DNA of 64,000 bases. Source: Acipenser ruthenus (taxonomy: Eukaryota; Chordata; Actinopteri; Acipenseriformes; Acipenseridae). Below, piece after piece: positions 36,323-48,129 of the stretch; positions within the stretch are counted from its first letter, which is position 1; each line of letters opens with the position of its first letter. Below the pieces are notes generated by a model. It saw only the letters and a list, made by a program, of their open reading frames with translations, made no database searches and was not told where the DNA came from. A program made the position numbers and the translations under genes. The stretch is taken from NCBI RefSeq assembly GCF_902713425.1, contig NC_081209.1:10674897-10738896 (forward strand), read 5' to 3'.

Positions 36323-36823
36323 AAAGAAAGAAACGCTGATGTACAGGTAAGTAAGCTGGGCTGAGTTGAGTGGGGGACGGAGGGGGGTGATGCTGGGAGG
36401 CCAGAATCACCGTCGAGCCCTCTTGAGGTGTCGTGGGCTAGTCGACGAAACACTGAGGATGGAAGGTGCCCACTTGAAAACCCCAGAGATGTACCCTACT
36501 TAGCTCAATCCAGACGGTTGTCATGCTGATGCGCTGGGGAGGCCGCACTTTGGTTGATCCCCGGAGCCAGCATCGCAGCCGTCGTGTGTGCTGATGCGCC
36601 AGGGAGGCAAAATAAGCTGATCCCTGGAGCCAGCATTACACTTCAGCCATTAACACCAGACAGAAGGATATCTACATCATCATATGGAAGGAAACGTAAA
36701 TGGATGGAGACACATATGGATCACATTAGTTTACTGTGAAGCTACGTCTTAGTTGGTGCTTATCTTGGCGAGAGCCGAGTTCAAATCAGCATGAAGTTTT
36801 AACATCTACTCTCGTGTAATGGA

Positions 36824-37312
36824 AATCTTGTCATTTAGAGCATTTATTTGCAGAAAATGACAACTGGTCAAAATAACAAAAAAGATGCAGTGTTGTCAGA
36901 CCTCGAATAATGCAAAGAAAATAAGTTTATATTCATTTTTAAACAACACAATACTAATATTTTAACTTAGGAAGAGTTCAGAAATCAATATTTGGTGGAA
37001 TAACCCTGATTTTCAATCACAGCTTTCATGCGTCTTGGCATGTTCTCCACCAGTCTCTCACATTGATGTTGGGTGACTTTATGCCACTCCTGGCGCAAAA
37101 ATTCAAGCAGCTCGGCTTTGTTTGATGGCTTGTGATCATCCATCTTCCTCTTGATCACATTCCAGAGGTTTTCAATGGGGTTCAGGTCTGGAGATTGGGC
37201 TGGCCATGACAGGGTCTTGATCTGGTGGTCCTCCATCCACACCTTGATTGACCTGGCTGTATGGCATGGAGCATTGTCCTGCTGGAAAAACCAATCCTCA
37301 GAGTTGGGGAAC
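36824..37312 (-). pseudogene. Tc1-like transposase, C-terminal remnant
   Basis: Reading on the reverse strand from about 37312 to 36985: fragments matching the Tc1 DDE catalytic core (FFQQDNAPCH-type region near 37280, [11 protein letters not shown] near 37190) to the stop. The upstream half is absent. Continues the element that starts at 33635. Confidence 0.8.
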
Positions 37313-37549
37313 AGTTAGGGCTCTGGACTCTTGACCGAAGGGTTGTGGGTTCAATCCCCAGTGGGGGACACTGCTGTTGTACGCTTGAGCAAGGTACTTT
37401 ACCTAGATTGCTCCAGTAAAAACCCAACTGTATAAATGGGTAATTGTATGTAAAATAATGTGATATCTGTATCATGTAAAATAATGTGATATCTTGTAAC
37501 AATTGTAAGTCGCCCTGGCTAAGGGCGTCCGCTAAGAAATAAATAATAA
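37313..37549 (+). repeat. tRNA-derived SINE
   Basis: Head GGTTAGGGCTCTGG-like, box B GTGGGTTCAATCCCC, body CAAGGTACTTTACC, tail GTAAGTCGCCCTGG and A/T end. It has an internal duplication of ATGTAAAATAATGTGATATC. It joins the Tc1-like remnant on one side and the ZP spacer of copy E on the other. Confidence 0.85.
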
Positions 37550-38918
37550 ATACCAACATGGGCGTCCAACAGGAAAGTGTTAGCTGCCCAATGCAGCAAC
37601 ACAATGGATTTGCTGTACAACAAAACTGTCTCCAGGGGGAGCCAGCTTAATCCATCATTTCTACTGAAGATACCTTTCTGCCTCCAGCCCCAATTTTAAT
37701 ATACAGGGATCCATCCAAGAAGGAGCATCCTGCACCATGTAGGGATCTCCCAAAATTCTGGGATTCAATGAATTAGAGATACTGAAACACGGACATCAAA
37801 CCTGTTAATTTTCACATATTAATCCAGGATTTCTCAAATTTTATTGACTTCCCACGTAGGTGGAAAACAAACAAACAAAAACCTGGGGGAGTTAATGCAA
37901 TAAACAGGGAACGTGGAGCTTGATCACTGAGGAGTGTTTGTCAGGCTCAACAGCACAGCTCCAGGTTCAATTGAATTGCACCAACAGACTCAAAGCTACG
38001 TTCTCCACCACCTTTGCTTGGCAACATGTCCGTAGTCTTACAGCCAGATGTTCAGCAACTCACTCAACAGGAGTTTGTGCTTTGAACAACGATTGAGGTT
38101 TTCACACTGAACACATGGTCCTAGAACATGTGTTGTTTCACCAATTTCTTTTCTTCCACTTTGACGTTTGTTTTGGTCCCCAAAGAGACTATTTATGAAC
38201 AATTTTACAGCAATATTGGATAGTTTAAATTAGCTTGTCAATTTTACAGTCCTAGTTAAATCCCCTGCAGCTAATTGACAGTGCAGCCCAGAAGCCTATT
38301 TAAAATAATTTTTTTTTTTAAAAAAAAAAAAAAACACACATGCATCCATTCAGTTACAAGATTAGTGAGCAAGAGGTATACAGATGAGCAGAAGGATACA
38401 TTGCATACAAGGGGTTGAAATGGAAGGAATTTATAATGGTCTTTCAAACTAGCAAGAAATGGAGTTGGAAATGGCACCAGTTAACAGGTCCAGCAACATT
38501 TCTCCCTGCACAGAACTACAAAACCAAATTGAACGCTCTCCCAGCTAATGTTGAGGTATACAAGTACCCAGGTAAAGTATCAGACACCATTAAATAGTGT
38601 CCCCCCCACAAAAATAAATAAGCCACTATTTCTCCAGTGCCTCTGGAGGCTATCTGCCCAGTACAGATTAATGCTCAAACTTGGTTAACCCAGCTTTACT
38701 GGTTTTGTAGAAGTAACTTTCACTTAATGCTAAATGTAAATTGACTAAACTAAAAATAACAGAAACCCTGTTATGCAAGGGGAGCAATTATCTGGCAGAA
38801 AGATGTTGGATGCCCTAAAAACAAACTCAGGATAAAAAAAAAATGTTACTCAGTGGCAGAAATCTCACAGGACAGGAGGGTCTTTATGTATCCATTTTAT
38901 TTCGCAACATACAAGAAA
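37550..38918 (-). other. 3' spacer of copy E
   Basis: Direct repeat of 50177-51518 (F) and of the G spacer without its Tc1. Holds the shared phrases AAGTGTTAGCTGCC, CAAATTTTATTGACTTCCC and a poly-A/T run at about 38308-38334. At about 37816 it shows the empty site of the Tc1 insertion (CACATATTAATCC). Function unknown; no gene. Confidence 0.75.
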
Positions 38919-41900
38919 TCAGAAATGCCTTGCTGGCGAGCTGCTGGAAACCGTGCCAACTGCTGTGTGCATTTCATCAACGGGGACAGGAACGAGGAGC
39001 TCCCTGCTGGACTTGGAGAAGAGTCTGGGATGATGCCACACGCACATGTAGTAGCCCAGAGACAGGGCTCCCAGGACAGCCATCAGGAGCAGGGGAGCAG
39101 CCAGGACAGGCAGCCAGGCCAGAGCCTGCTGGGGCTCTGGGGGAAGAGAGAGAGTAGGAGGAAGGGGTTAAGAACAGGAAAGGCTGCCATTCTCTCCACA
39201 GTGCCTAGTAGCCAATTCAAGTAGGGTTTCTTCCTTTAGGACTTGCAGGGAAGCACACTTGGGACATTGCACTCCCCTACCAACCATGTCCATTTGTTCC
39301 ACTAGGAACATTAAAGCTTAGTCACGGCTTTGTGGCAATTCAAGTTCTATGCTATTGACTTTGCAGAAACACAACATGCATTAAGTTCTTCAGCACAATT
39401 GTAGGGGAACCTCTACTGTAAAGATCAGGTCATGCAAGCCATGGACAAGGAAGCCAAGTGCACACTGGTTTGGAGACTGCAGGCTGAGCTCACCCTCCAG
39501 TGACAGAGCAGGGCTCCTCTGGTAGAATTCCTGGCTTCCAGCAGACAGCTCTTCAGGAAGGATCCTCAGGGGTCCCAGCACTGCAGTGTGTCTCAGCCCC
39601 TCTTCAGCTGCTCAGGAGAAGAGGAGCTTGGTTAGAAAACAGGACCTGCTGCTTTACAGCATGCAGGACCAGTCACTACACCAGGGGGCAGGCCAAGAGG
39701 GTGCTGGATGAAAAACTACCCAAGAGAAGCAAAACTGATGGCAACAGGCCATTGAGCAGAGTACCAGCAAGCAGCCTCTGGTTGGGAGGGGGAATGGTTC
39801 TTTTGCAATACAGGCTCTGGCAGACCTATTTGAGCATGCTTTGTTGGCTGCCATCCATTTTAAAAAGTCACTCACCATAGAAGTTAAAATTTAAAACCGT
39901 ACCAAAAAAAGTATATAAAACCCCCCACACACCACCTGTGTAAACTATATAGAAAGTAGAATTCGTACCCGTGTCCCTCCTCTTCCTCAGATTGCAGTTG
40001 GAGGTACAGCAGCTGCACACAGAGCTCCGACCAGGGTTATCCAGGAGCTCCCAGCTGGAACACAAGTGTATCACTTAAATCAAAACCATTATTTGAACTA
40101 ATGTGCTTAAACCTTTAATTGTCTCCATCTCTTAAAAAAGCACTAATTAAGTTACTTCAAAATTGTAGTTGGATTAAAGGCCTAATTGAGCAATTGAGAA
40201 CCAAACCAGACACAAGGGTCCCCCAGGACCAGGAAACCCCACCTTAGGGACATGTGCACACACCTCATTTCCTCCAGTTACCAACAACTGCAAGAACACA
40301 TTTCAATAATTTCGCCACACAACTGTAAGGAGGCACAGAACCGATTGTGTCCCTGTGGTGTTGGTTAACTGGACCTCACAGCCCCTGCACACCCCTTCTA
40401 CAGAGAGCAGCCTCAGCAGGGTCCAGTCCTTACCTCCTGGTTCTCTGGTTGAATGAACAGGCTTTCTTGGTGGGGTCATTGAGCTGGGCAGGGTCCCAGG
40501 CCAGCAAGCGGCAATGGATATAGACCTAGAAAATAATTTGATTAAAAAAGGACCACTAATAAAACTAACAACATTTGCTCTAGAAACCAAATTTACAAAA
40601 AAAAGTTATGCACATTACAAGCACCACATCAGATACTCAAAGAATTCATTAAACAAGTAGAGAATCTTGGTAACTAGCTGCCCTGAGACTTCCAATACAA
40701 CACAGATCAACCCATCAAATACTCACATCTGTATTCAGTTGTGTAAACCTGAAGGCCTGGACAACCAGATGGATCTCAGAGGTCTGGACTCTGGGCAGAA
40801 ACCTGGAATTACCAGCCTGGCCGTCTACAAAGCATCTGCAAGGAGAAAGAGCACTGAGCAGGGGGAAGCACTGGCCAGGACTCAGGGACTGCAGACAACC
40901 ACCAGAAGAAAGGAGCGAGCAAGACTTCCTGTGTTCCAGGGAGACTTCCTGTACAAAATTACATTCCAACCCTTTGTGTGCACTAGTGGAAAGTTTGAAC
41001 TTAACTTGGGGCTGGTTTCCACAAATCATGGACATCTTACCTAAATTAAAGCCCAGCTACAATCTATGCCTTCCCAGTTTAGTTCAGCTGAGCTTTTGCC
41101 ATGTTCACAAAGCTGACCATTCAACACCCATTCCTAAATCCAAGCAGGACTGTGCTCCCAAGTGCTAAACATTCAGATTTAAATGTTGCCTTTACTACAC
41201 AGCTTGCAGTGAATATCTACCCGTGGTTGGTGATGAGCGGGTAGGTCTGGCTTGAAGGGCTCAGCTCTGGAGTGCTGGCAGCAACACACTCTTCCATGTA
41301 GACCATCAGCGGCATGTGGAATTGCTGCTTCACTGCAGCCGCGATGTTGATGAGGGACCCCAGGAAGAACAGACTGGAGGTGCGTGGGGCTGAGAAGTCA
41401 TCTGTGACATCAAGGAGGGGAGCATGAGAACAGAAACCCACCCAACTCATCTCACTAGCCAGTACAGCATTGACCAGCACCAGAGAAAGAGATCAAAATA
41501 TTGTTCTACTTGACTAGAGGAAGTGACCCAATGAGCACCACAGGCTGCTCTCCCTGCCAGGTTAGGGTTGCACTGGACACCTTTCCAAGCCAATAGACCA
41601 AAGTGTACATTGCAGGACAGCAAACTCACCATTCATAATCCCCATGGTAAACTCCAGCTTCCCAAACCCATAGGCATCCCCAAGTGCAGGGTTATACACT
41701 GGAGGAGTCCAGCCAGCAGGTCTGGAGAACACAGGTAAAAAGCTTTAGTTAGAACAGCAACACACCAAAACAATTTGCATTCAGCAGAAGACACCGAATT
41801 GTAAACAATTATTGGCAATATTTAATGCAAACTTACTCTTGCTGCCTTCACCGTAAGGAAGCTGGTCCAGAATTCCTAACGCAGTAAATCATTTGATTTC

Positions 41901-43336
41901 ACAGAAATAACTATCAGCGCCATAAAATGGGTCTTTAACTGCTCCCCATTAAAAGGCAATAACTCCAATTATATAACAGTAGATAGATTGTGAAATTTAG
42001 TTCTAAAAATAATCCACAAATTAGATACTGTTAAGTCATGTCAGACATGATGCAAGACTCAATACTTGAATGCATCAACAGCCCAGAGGCTTAACACATC
42101 TTCACAGGAGTTACACCATGTTTAAGCCAAGTCCAGCACTCACTTGGTATAGGTGCACACAATAGCCTGACTGAATGGAGTCTGGTAGAAGCCTCTCTGG
42201 GTGGGCTTGTAGGTCAGCACATTCATGTAACTAGTAACATTGGCAGTAACCTGGGCAAGACATGGATAAAAAGATTTAACACTTCATCTGCAGTTCAAGG
42301 GTAAGACACACCTCCAGGTTAGCCTTTACAAGACTGGGGTTAAGGCACACACTGCATGTCAACAGCCTGAAGCCAAAACAATGCATTTAGTTTTTTATAC
42401 TCTTTTCTTTAAACACACACACAAGAATTTACCCTTATTTACTTCTAAGCAGACATCCTTATCCAGGGCTACTTGCAATCAAACAAATACATTAAGAATC
42501 ACAGTACAAGTAGCCTAATACAATTAAGAGCAAAATACATACAATGACTTTGGTTCTAGCAAGTAGGACAATACACAGCTGCCAATACGTTTGTATTGCT
42601 TAATTATGTAACACATACTAGCGTCAATGACAACTGAAATATACGTTTTTAAACATGCCTTTACAACCACAGCCAATATTGCATTAGCAGTGCTAGAAAA
42701 AGCTTCCAAGTACAAGGTGTATATTTATACAAGCGTGTACAGCGGAATACGGGGCAGTGGAATTAGAGCTCGAACGCTTCTTACGTGAACCCAACATACA
42801 AGCCCTTAGAAGCCACTTACCATGCGCATAAAGCGGCAGTCCAGCAGGCCGTACTGGAACACCACCATGTTATTACCGGCGCTGCTGCTGGATGGAGGAC
42901 AGGGTCCCAGCAGGAGGCCACTCGGGTCCAGAGGCAACGCCGATCGAGAGTAATCCAACAACACCCTCACAGCCACAGAGTCCACGCCGCAGGCTGTACT
43001 CACAGCTACAGGAGAAACGGGTTTGGAATAAAGCGGAACATACAACTATTTTGTTAAAGGGTTCATGTAATGAAAGGTTTAAATTTTGTACCTGAATACT
43101 CTTTAAAATAACCAAATACGCACTACTAAGTGTTCCACAAAAGGACATAATGTCTGGATAGCAGTAAAACGAGTATGTTAACACACGAACATTATGTACC
43201 GGTACAGTCAGTGCTACCAAAGCATAAGGCACAAAACACACTAACCCCGCCAGTAGCCCACATTACCTTCCTGCGGTGCAGCAAACGGTACACAGCAAAG
43301 CGCAAACACGACATATTTCCACAACGCCGCCATCAT
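38919..43336 (-). CDS. ZP3-like egg-coat (zona pellucida) protein, copy E, complete, 10 exons
   Basis: Exons in transcript order: 43267-43336, 42821-43005, 42144-42250, 41630-41721, 41221-41401, 40727-40835, 40434-40525, 39969-40054, 39494-39607, 38919-39136; 1254 nt, 417 aa, all phases and borders correct. Same architecture as B: signal peptide MMAALWKYVV..., ZP-N with four cysteines, ZP-C with the CSCC motif, RKRRDT furin-like site, membrane anchor and a cytoplasmic tail of about 40 residues ending ARHF. Differences from B include KYVV for KCVV in the signal peptide, SLINIAAAV for SPINIAAAV, and LFSKSS for LCSKSS after the anchor. AATAAA lies at about 38896 on the reverse strand. With B this is one of two copies likely to make full-length protein. 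Confidence 0.93.
40067..40250. mobile_element. Half of the intron-7 MITE in copy E
   Basis: Only the right part of the element is left, ending GGGTCCCCCAGGACCAGGAA; the left half and some intron next to exon 8 are deleted. Same position as in B and F. Confidence 0.65.
42430..42545 (-). repeat. SINE/L2-type tail fragment in intron 2 of copy E
   Basis: Contains GCAGACATCCTTATCCAGGG, the reverse of the fish SINE/L2 tail, then CAATTAAGAGCAAAATACAT. An equal fragment is in F at about 55310-55420. Confidence 0.55.
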
Positions 43337-43438
43337 CTTTCAAACCAACAGTTACCTACCAAACACTACCGTCCAGGTGCTTTTCTAGTGACATTAATTG
43401 GAGTGATTTGGCAATTAACACTGAGTGGACCACTGACA

Positions 43439-43480
43439 CAGGTGTGAGGAGTTGTGCCATTGCGTGGGTGCCTGCCTATA
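43439..43480 (-). promoter_or_regulatory. Candidate promoter of copy E (TATA-like box and E-box)
   Basis: TATA at 43477-43480, 144 bp before the first ATG at 43336; E-box CAGGTG at 43439-43444. Spacing as in B, D and F. Confidence 0.4.
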
Positions 43481-43814
43481 CCACGCACACTCCAGAAAAA
43501 ACACTCAACAGTTAACATCAGTTAAAAAATTGGGCAGACCTTATTGCCTTGTTAACACTCCAGGTTTCGTTGCTGGAGTTCACATTGAACTTATTTATAC
43601 AGCGCAATTATTTACATGTGTGCGCCTGCCTGCATTAACCGAGATCGCAAGGCTACAATATGTTTCTACATTCAATCCACAGCGACAAGGGACTGATGTT
43701 AAAACAAACAAACAAACAAACAAAAAAACCTAGACCAGCCTACAATTAAGCAATATATTTAATGTAAAGAAAACGTTCATTTCTTACTTTCTCAAGCTGC
43801 TTCTGTATGAACAT
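43481..43814 (-). other. 5' flank of copy E, ancestral type
   Basis: Retains the CTTGTTAACACTCCAGGTTT and TTAACTGTTG phrases also found upstream of A and B, but not of D or F, which lost this piece. A CAAA tetranucleotide run lies at about 43706-43726. Confidence 0.6.
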
Positions 43815-44845
43815 CTTACAGTCAGAGTCACGATTCGGTCAGTCGCTGACACAAATAACATTTCGTGATTTGAGCATTTATTATCAAAGAACGAAATGCA
43901 AGGTTATTTCGGTCTTTGAGCAAATTATTTTGGTCAAAGTGCAAAATGGAAAATATCAAACAAGCAAAGATAGAAACATAAAAGAAGAGACAGCTTCTTC
44001 GGTCTTTGAGTAAAGAGATATAATCAAATTGGTGAATGTGCTTTGAGAAAATGCACAGTTCATGAACGGATTTTGAGGATTCAAGGCTCCATTTCTTTCA
44101 AGTGCAACAACTTCTGTCAAACAAAGAAGTGCTTCTGTGCGCGAGGGCGTGCAACGCACTTCTAAATGCCACAGCATCACGTCTTGCAAAAACAAATACA
44201 AATACAGTGATGTGTAGGCCTATGTTTCTATATCTAAACTGGGATTTTTTAAAATGAGCTCTCATTATACTTCTTATATGTATCTAATTTGATTGAACTA
44301 CTTTAATTTGATCTGACTGTCATCTAAACACTTAAAACAGTGTTTTAAAACGAGGCTCAGTAGCTCATTGCTCTCAATATGGTTTCTTTAGAAAATGTTC
44401 ATTACCAAAGTTGTCATCATCTAAAATAAAAACCTTTAAGATGGGTTTCTTGTTGTCAAGCAGTCTCCGTCTTTAATCCACAGGCGCGGCTCTGTCTGCT
44501 GATGTGGTATGCATATCTGTTTTCTAAAAAGTGATAGTTCACTGCTTTATGTAATTTATGAGAATATTAAACGTTTAATAACCATACTTTTCATTCTTTC
44601 TTTCGATTAAAAACAGTGATTAGACAAACATGTATTGACATTTGATTTTGCAGTTTAAATACTGTGTAGACAATCATTTCTAAATAATAATGCGAGAACA
44701 TTACAAACGTTATTTGAAACTCGCTTGAAGTTGAGTGTTTGAGGTCACTATCCTCCTAAATTGTTTGGGTTAACTTCCGGCATAAATAATAAATCAATGA
44801 CGTGTCGCATAAATATAATTTACGGATTTCCTGTTCATTCAATAC
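43815..44845. mobile_element. Long-TIR DNA element upstream of copy E, incomplete
   Basis: Left terminal repeat with GATTCGGTCAGTCGCTGACA and GGTCTTTGAGCAAATT is present. The body matches the F copy but without the SINE, and the right terminal repeat is missing, cut near 44845 where the Ngaro/DIRS-like element begins. Confidence 0.6.
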
Positions 44846-44929
44846 AAAACATTTTAAATAGGCTAACATTTCACGTGGCGGAGCTATGCCACCTGATAGG
44901 GTTTATTGACAGAGTTAGTAAACATATAC

Positions 44930-45440
44930 ACATGGAGAGAGGGGCTCGATAGACACGATAAACAGGAGGGGGGCCACCGTCTTTGAGGTGACCCGACATA
45001 CGAGAGGGGCACAGTCTCTGAGGTTACCCGACATACGAAGAGGCTCGCGAACCGGAAAGAAAACATGAATTAGTATTGATAACACAAAAGAGGTTCCGGC
45101 TCTTCCTGACCCAACATATACAGTAGGGGGGTTCCGTCGCTGAGGAGACCTGACAAACAGGAGGGGGGCCACCGTCTTTGAGGCGACCCGACATACCAAG
45201 AGGGGCACCATCTCTGAGGTTACCCGACATACGAAGAGGCTCGCGAACCGGAAAGAAAACATAAAGTTAGTATTTGTTAAAACATATAATGCGTGGTGTT
45301 CCGCCTCTTCAAAGCCCAACATAATAGAAGGGGGGTTCCGTCGCTGAGGAGACCCGACAAACAGGAGAGGGGCCACCGTCTTTGAGGAGACCCGACAAAC
45401 ACGAGGGATGCCACCGCTTGGGGACCCTCACATAGAGGCA
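44930..45440 (-). repeat. Internal tandem-like repeats at the 3' end of the Ngaro/DIRS-like element
   Basis: Blocks with GGGGCCACCGTCTTTGAGG, GGTTACCCGACATACGAAG and GAACCGGAAAGAAAACAT recur two to three times. Repeated 3' ends (split direct repeats) are usual for this family. Confidence 0.7.
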
Positions 45441-45847
45441 TCAGACCTGAAAGAAGAATCCCAAAAGAAACATACATGCAGATGGAAGGGTTTGGCCGGG
45501 GGTCCCCTCTGACTCATGGAGAACCCTCCTCTATGAGGTAAATGAAGCGGAGCTTAACAAAGGGTTGGAGAAAGTGGAATCACTAACCCCCCAAAAGATG
45601 GACCCCCGGCTCCCCGCTGACGCAACATGAAGAAAAAAGAGAGAACCGCCAATGCATAAGAAAGAAGAAAAAGAGAAAACATTTAGACGAAAGAAAACAA
45701 ACACTTAACGTAACAAAGGGGTTAGTAGACTGTACCCTAATGACTATGTGAAGACCCTCTGCACAGTGGAAAGAAAAAAAACCCTTTCTTTAATTTTATT
45801 TCTTAGGGGGAAATCTTTGGTGGCTCAGGCAGAAAGGTCGTCCCCAC

Positions 45848-46780
45848 TCAGGACATACTAGCAATGGACTGATGTGCGGAGGATATTTCAGATGATGAAG
45901 AACGAACATAACTTTCAACTGCTGATGAAGTCCAGCGCCCCATATTTTTAATTAAATGCTGGTTAATGTTGGCTTTTGCGGCTGAAGTGGCTGCCCCTAT
46001 TCTAAATGAATGAGGAGTGTAGAATTGCGAAGGAAGACCTGCTCTGGATACCACGGTGGAAAGGTGTGTTGAAAACCAATGCCTTGATACAATGGACCGG
46101 CTTGAATTGATAAACAAAGGGTCAGAGGATGAAATGGCTTTGCGTTCTGCAATGTACTTCAACATGGAAGTGAAGGGACACAGAGGAGAGTTGATCTTAG
46201 AAAGCTGAATACATTGTCCTTGCCGCAGTTGATCTGTTTTTGAAATGCGAAGAAATAAGATGAAATGAGAATCTGGGATGAGCTTGAGGTCACTGCAGCG
46301 GATACCTAGGGTAGGAAAGCTGGCAATAGAAGGAACTGTATATTCAGAACATCTCAAAAATCCAAAAAATGCAGATAGACATATGACTTCCATAGTTAAA
46401 TCATCAAATGGAGAAAAACAGCCGTGGCGGAGAATTGAAATCAATTTACTGAGAATGTCTATAGCAATAGGCAGGCGAGCAGAAGAAGGAGCCGGAGAGC
46501 ACTTGGAAATTCCTCGTAAAAGGAGACGAACCGCTGGAATTGATAATAGAGTTGGGGAATTGGTGGACATCAAACGAAATTGATGCTGAATTCCTGACAA
46601 ATATAGTCTGATTGTAGCTGGTGCCAGATGTAGAGAGTCCTTTGCATGCACTATGAACGCCATGATCCAGTCCTGGTTGAATGAAGTAGGATTAATCCTG
46701 CTTTGTAAACAAAAAGTTACATAACATGCCCAACCTGTAGAGTACGAGGATCTGGTAGATGGGGCAAGTGCTGATGCCAT
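45848..46780 (-). CDS. Tyrosine recombinase part of the Ngaro/DIRS-like element
   Basis: 310-codon frame with the tyrosine-recombinase signature: FLRCSEY (first Arg), PHSFRIGAATSAA (His-x-x-Arg) and the C-terminal GRW...SYVRSS region with the Tyr. This enzyme class integrates a circular DNA copy and replaces the DDE integrase of LTR elements. Fossil part of 44850-50170. Confidence 0.85.
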   Translation of the reverse strand: MASALAPSTRSSYSTGWACYVTFCLQSRINPTSFNQDWIMAFIVHAKDSLHLAPATIRLYLSGIQHQFRLMSTNSPTLLSIPAVRLLLRGISKCSPAPSSARLPIAIDILSKLISILRHGCFSPFDDLTMEVICLSAFFGFLRCSEYTVPSIASFPTLGIRCSDLKLIPDSHFILFLRISKTDQLRQGQCIQLSKINSPLCPFTSMLKYIAERKAISSSDPLFINSSRSIVSRHWFSTHLSTVVSRAGLPSQFYTPHSFRIGAATSAAKANINQHLIKNMGRWTSSAVESYVRSSSSEISSAHQSIASMS

Positions 46781-46821
46781 GTAATCTTGAGCTGAATTAA
46801 GAAGTTTATTAATAGTTGGAT

Positions 46822-48129
46822 TTAGTTGAAAATCAGCTGATTGAACTGTGGCGTTGCTGCTGGATATTGCAGAGCTGAGGGCAGCAAACTGTGGAATTTG
46901 GAAATCTGTAAACGGGAAAGAGCATCAGCTGCATTATTAAAAATGCCCGGTAGGTGGCGAGCTTGTATTAGGAAGTTATTAGAGACTGAAATCCATACTA
47001 GCCGCCGCAGCAACTGCATTATAAGAGCGGAGGAGGTACGTCCTTTATTTATAATATGCACTGTAGTTGAATTATCACAGTAAAATAGTACTGATTTCTT
47101 AGACCAGAGATGACCCCATAGCTGGGCAGCTGCTACTATTGGGTATATCTCTAGCAGAGCTGTGGATTTTAGATGAGGAGATATGTTCTCGATTTCCTCA
47201 GGCCATGTACTGCAAAACCATTGATTATTAAATAGACCTCCGAATCCCAGAGATGAGGCATCAGTAAATAAAGCCATATCGTGAGGAGCTGAAATGGAAT
47301 CATCATAAAACATAGAGAGACCGTTCCAGTGCTGAATAAGCGCAGACCACATTTTAATATCTTTCCTAGCTTCTGAAGAGATATTTAAATAGGAGTCCAG
47401 ATTTTTTGCTGTTGATGCCAGCGCTAGCAGCCGAGATATAAACGTCCTCCCTTGTGGAATGATACGTATTGCAAAATTAAAGTAACCCAGCAATGAAAGC
47501 AGTGCCCGTTTTTTAATTGTTTTACTGATCTGAAAATCCTGAATGAGCAAACGAATATGGTTAAGTTTAGACTCAGGCAGGCGGGCTTCAAACTTTTCTG
47601 TATCTAGAATGATTCCAAGGAATTCCAAAGAATGAAGGGGACCGATTGATTTTACTTCTGAAAGCGGAACGCCAACTTCAGAAAATAAGCTTTTAAGATT
47701 GGAAATCGCTTCTGCTGGTGCATCTGAAGGAGGAGAAATTACTAAAAAATCGTCCAGCAAGTGGAGCAAGAACGGGACATGATAGACATTAAGAAGGATC
47801 CAGCATAATGCTTCCGACAGGGTATCAAATATCTTCGGGCTGCTGCGGCAGCCGAAAGTCAATTGAGTGGCAAAATAAAACTTCCCTTCCCAGCATATAC
47901 CGAACAGGTGACGGAGAGAAGGATGGATTGGCATTACTTTAAATGCGTCTGATATATCTGCTTTTGCTAACCAGGAACCACGACCTGCTAATTTTATTGA
48001 ATGTATTGCATCTGCAATAGTGATGTAATGCAGGGAAAATTGATCTTGGGGAATTAATGAGTTAATGCTGCTGGTGCTTGACCCCCGTGGTGCTGATAAA
48101 TCAATGATGAGACGCTTTTTTCCTGACAT
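46822..48129 (-). CDS. Reverse transcriptase/RNase H part of the Ngaro/DIRS-like element
   Basis: 435-codon frame. RT palm with KADISDAFKVMPIHP and LLDDFLVI, then RNase H with ALFTDASSLGFGG, YCDNSTTVHI and NNAADALSR, the DIRS-type arrangement. Fossil part of 44850-50170. Confidence 0.85.
   Translation of the reverse strand: MSGKKRLIIDLSAPRGSSTSSINSLIPQDQFSLHYITIADAIHSIKLAGRGSWLAKADISDAFKVMPIHPSLRHLFGICWEGKFYFATQLTFGCRSSPKIFDTLSEALCWILLNVYHVPFLLHLLDDFLVISPPSDAPAEAISNLKSLFSEVGVPLSEVKSIGPLHSLEFLGIILDTEKFEARLPESKLNHIRLLIQDFQISKTIKKRALLSLLGYFNFAIRIIPQGRTFISRLLALASTAKNLDSYLNISSEARKDIKMWSALIQHWNGLSMFYDDSISAPHDMALFTDASSLGFGGLFNNQWFCSTWPEEIENISPHLKSTALLEIYPIVAAAQLWGHLWSKKSVLFYCDNSTTVHIINKGRTSSALIMQLLRRLVWISVSNNFLIQARHLPGIFNNAADALSRLQISKFHSLLPSALQYPAATPQFNQLIFN

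Larger units (their letters stand above)
33781..36823 (+). mobile_element. Non-LTR retrotransposon with restriction-like endonuclease (R2/NeSL group), 5' truncated
   Basis: Inserted into the Tc1-like element. 33787-34100 holds a decayed basic region (RQQEIERLVRERRQL-type). 34128-34667 holds the start of the RT domain (ASSSPGPNGVPYRV, FRPISLLNVEGK). The YMDD motif is at about 34652 and a long open frame carries the RT thumb, a zinc knuckle and the endonuclease. Between FRPISLL and YMDD the usual palm segment with the first catalytic aspartate is missing. 36323-36823 is the 3' UTR with an imperfect tandem GATGCGC...GGAGCCAGCAT unit. The REL-endonuclease placement near the C terminus is typical of the R2/NeSL/Hero lineage; exact clade not certain. 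Confidence 0.85.
33635..37312 (-). mobile_element. Second Tc1-like transposon, split by a LINE and truncated
   Basis: The terminal sequence CAGCTCTGGAAAAAATTAAG begins at 33635 next to a TA. The element continues to about 33780, is interrupted, and resumes at about 36824 (TCATTTAGAGCATTTATTTG) through the transposase C terminus on the reverse strand: 36985-37242 contains [11 protein letters not shown] with the catalytic glutamate and ends NQGYSTKY. It is cut at about 37312 by a SINE, so the N-terminal half and other terminus are missing. Different family from the Tc1 at 58599. I recall this terminus as widespread in vertebrate Tc1-like elements; continuity of the two halves is inferred. Confidence 0.8.

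Noticed and set aside
44930-45440. Regularly repeated blocks that resemble a CRISPR array or satellite
   Set aside because: Repeats are long, imperfect, without spacers of constant size, and lie at the 3' end of a tyrosine-recombinase retrotransposon.
46278-46583. 101-codon plus-strand frame
   Set aside because: Antisense shadow of the tyrosine recombinase part.
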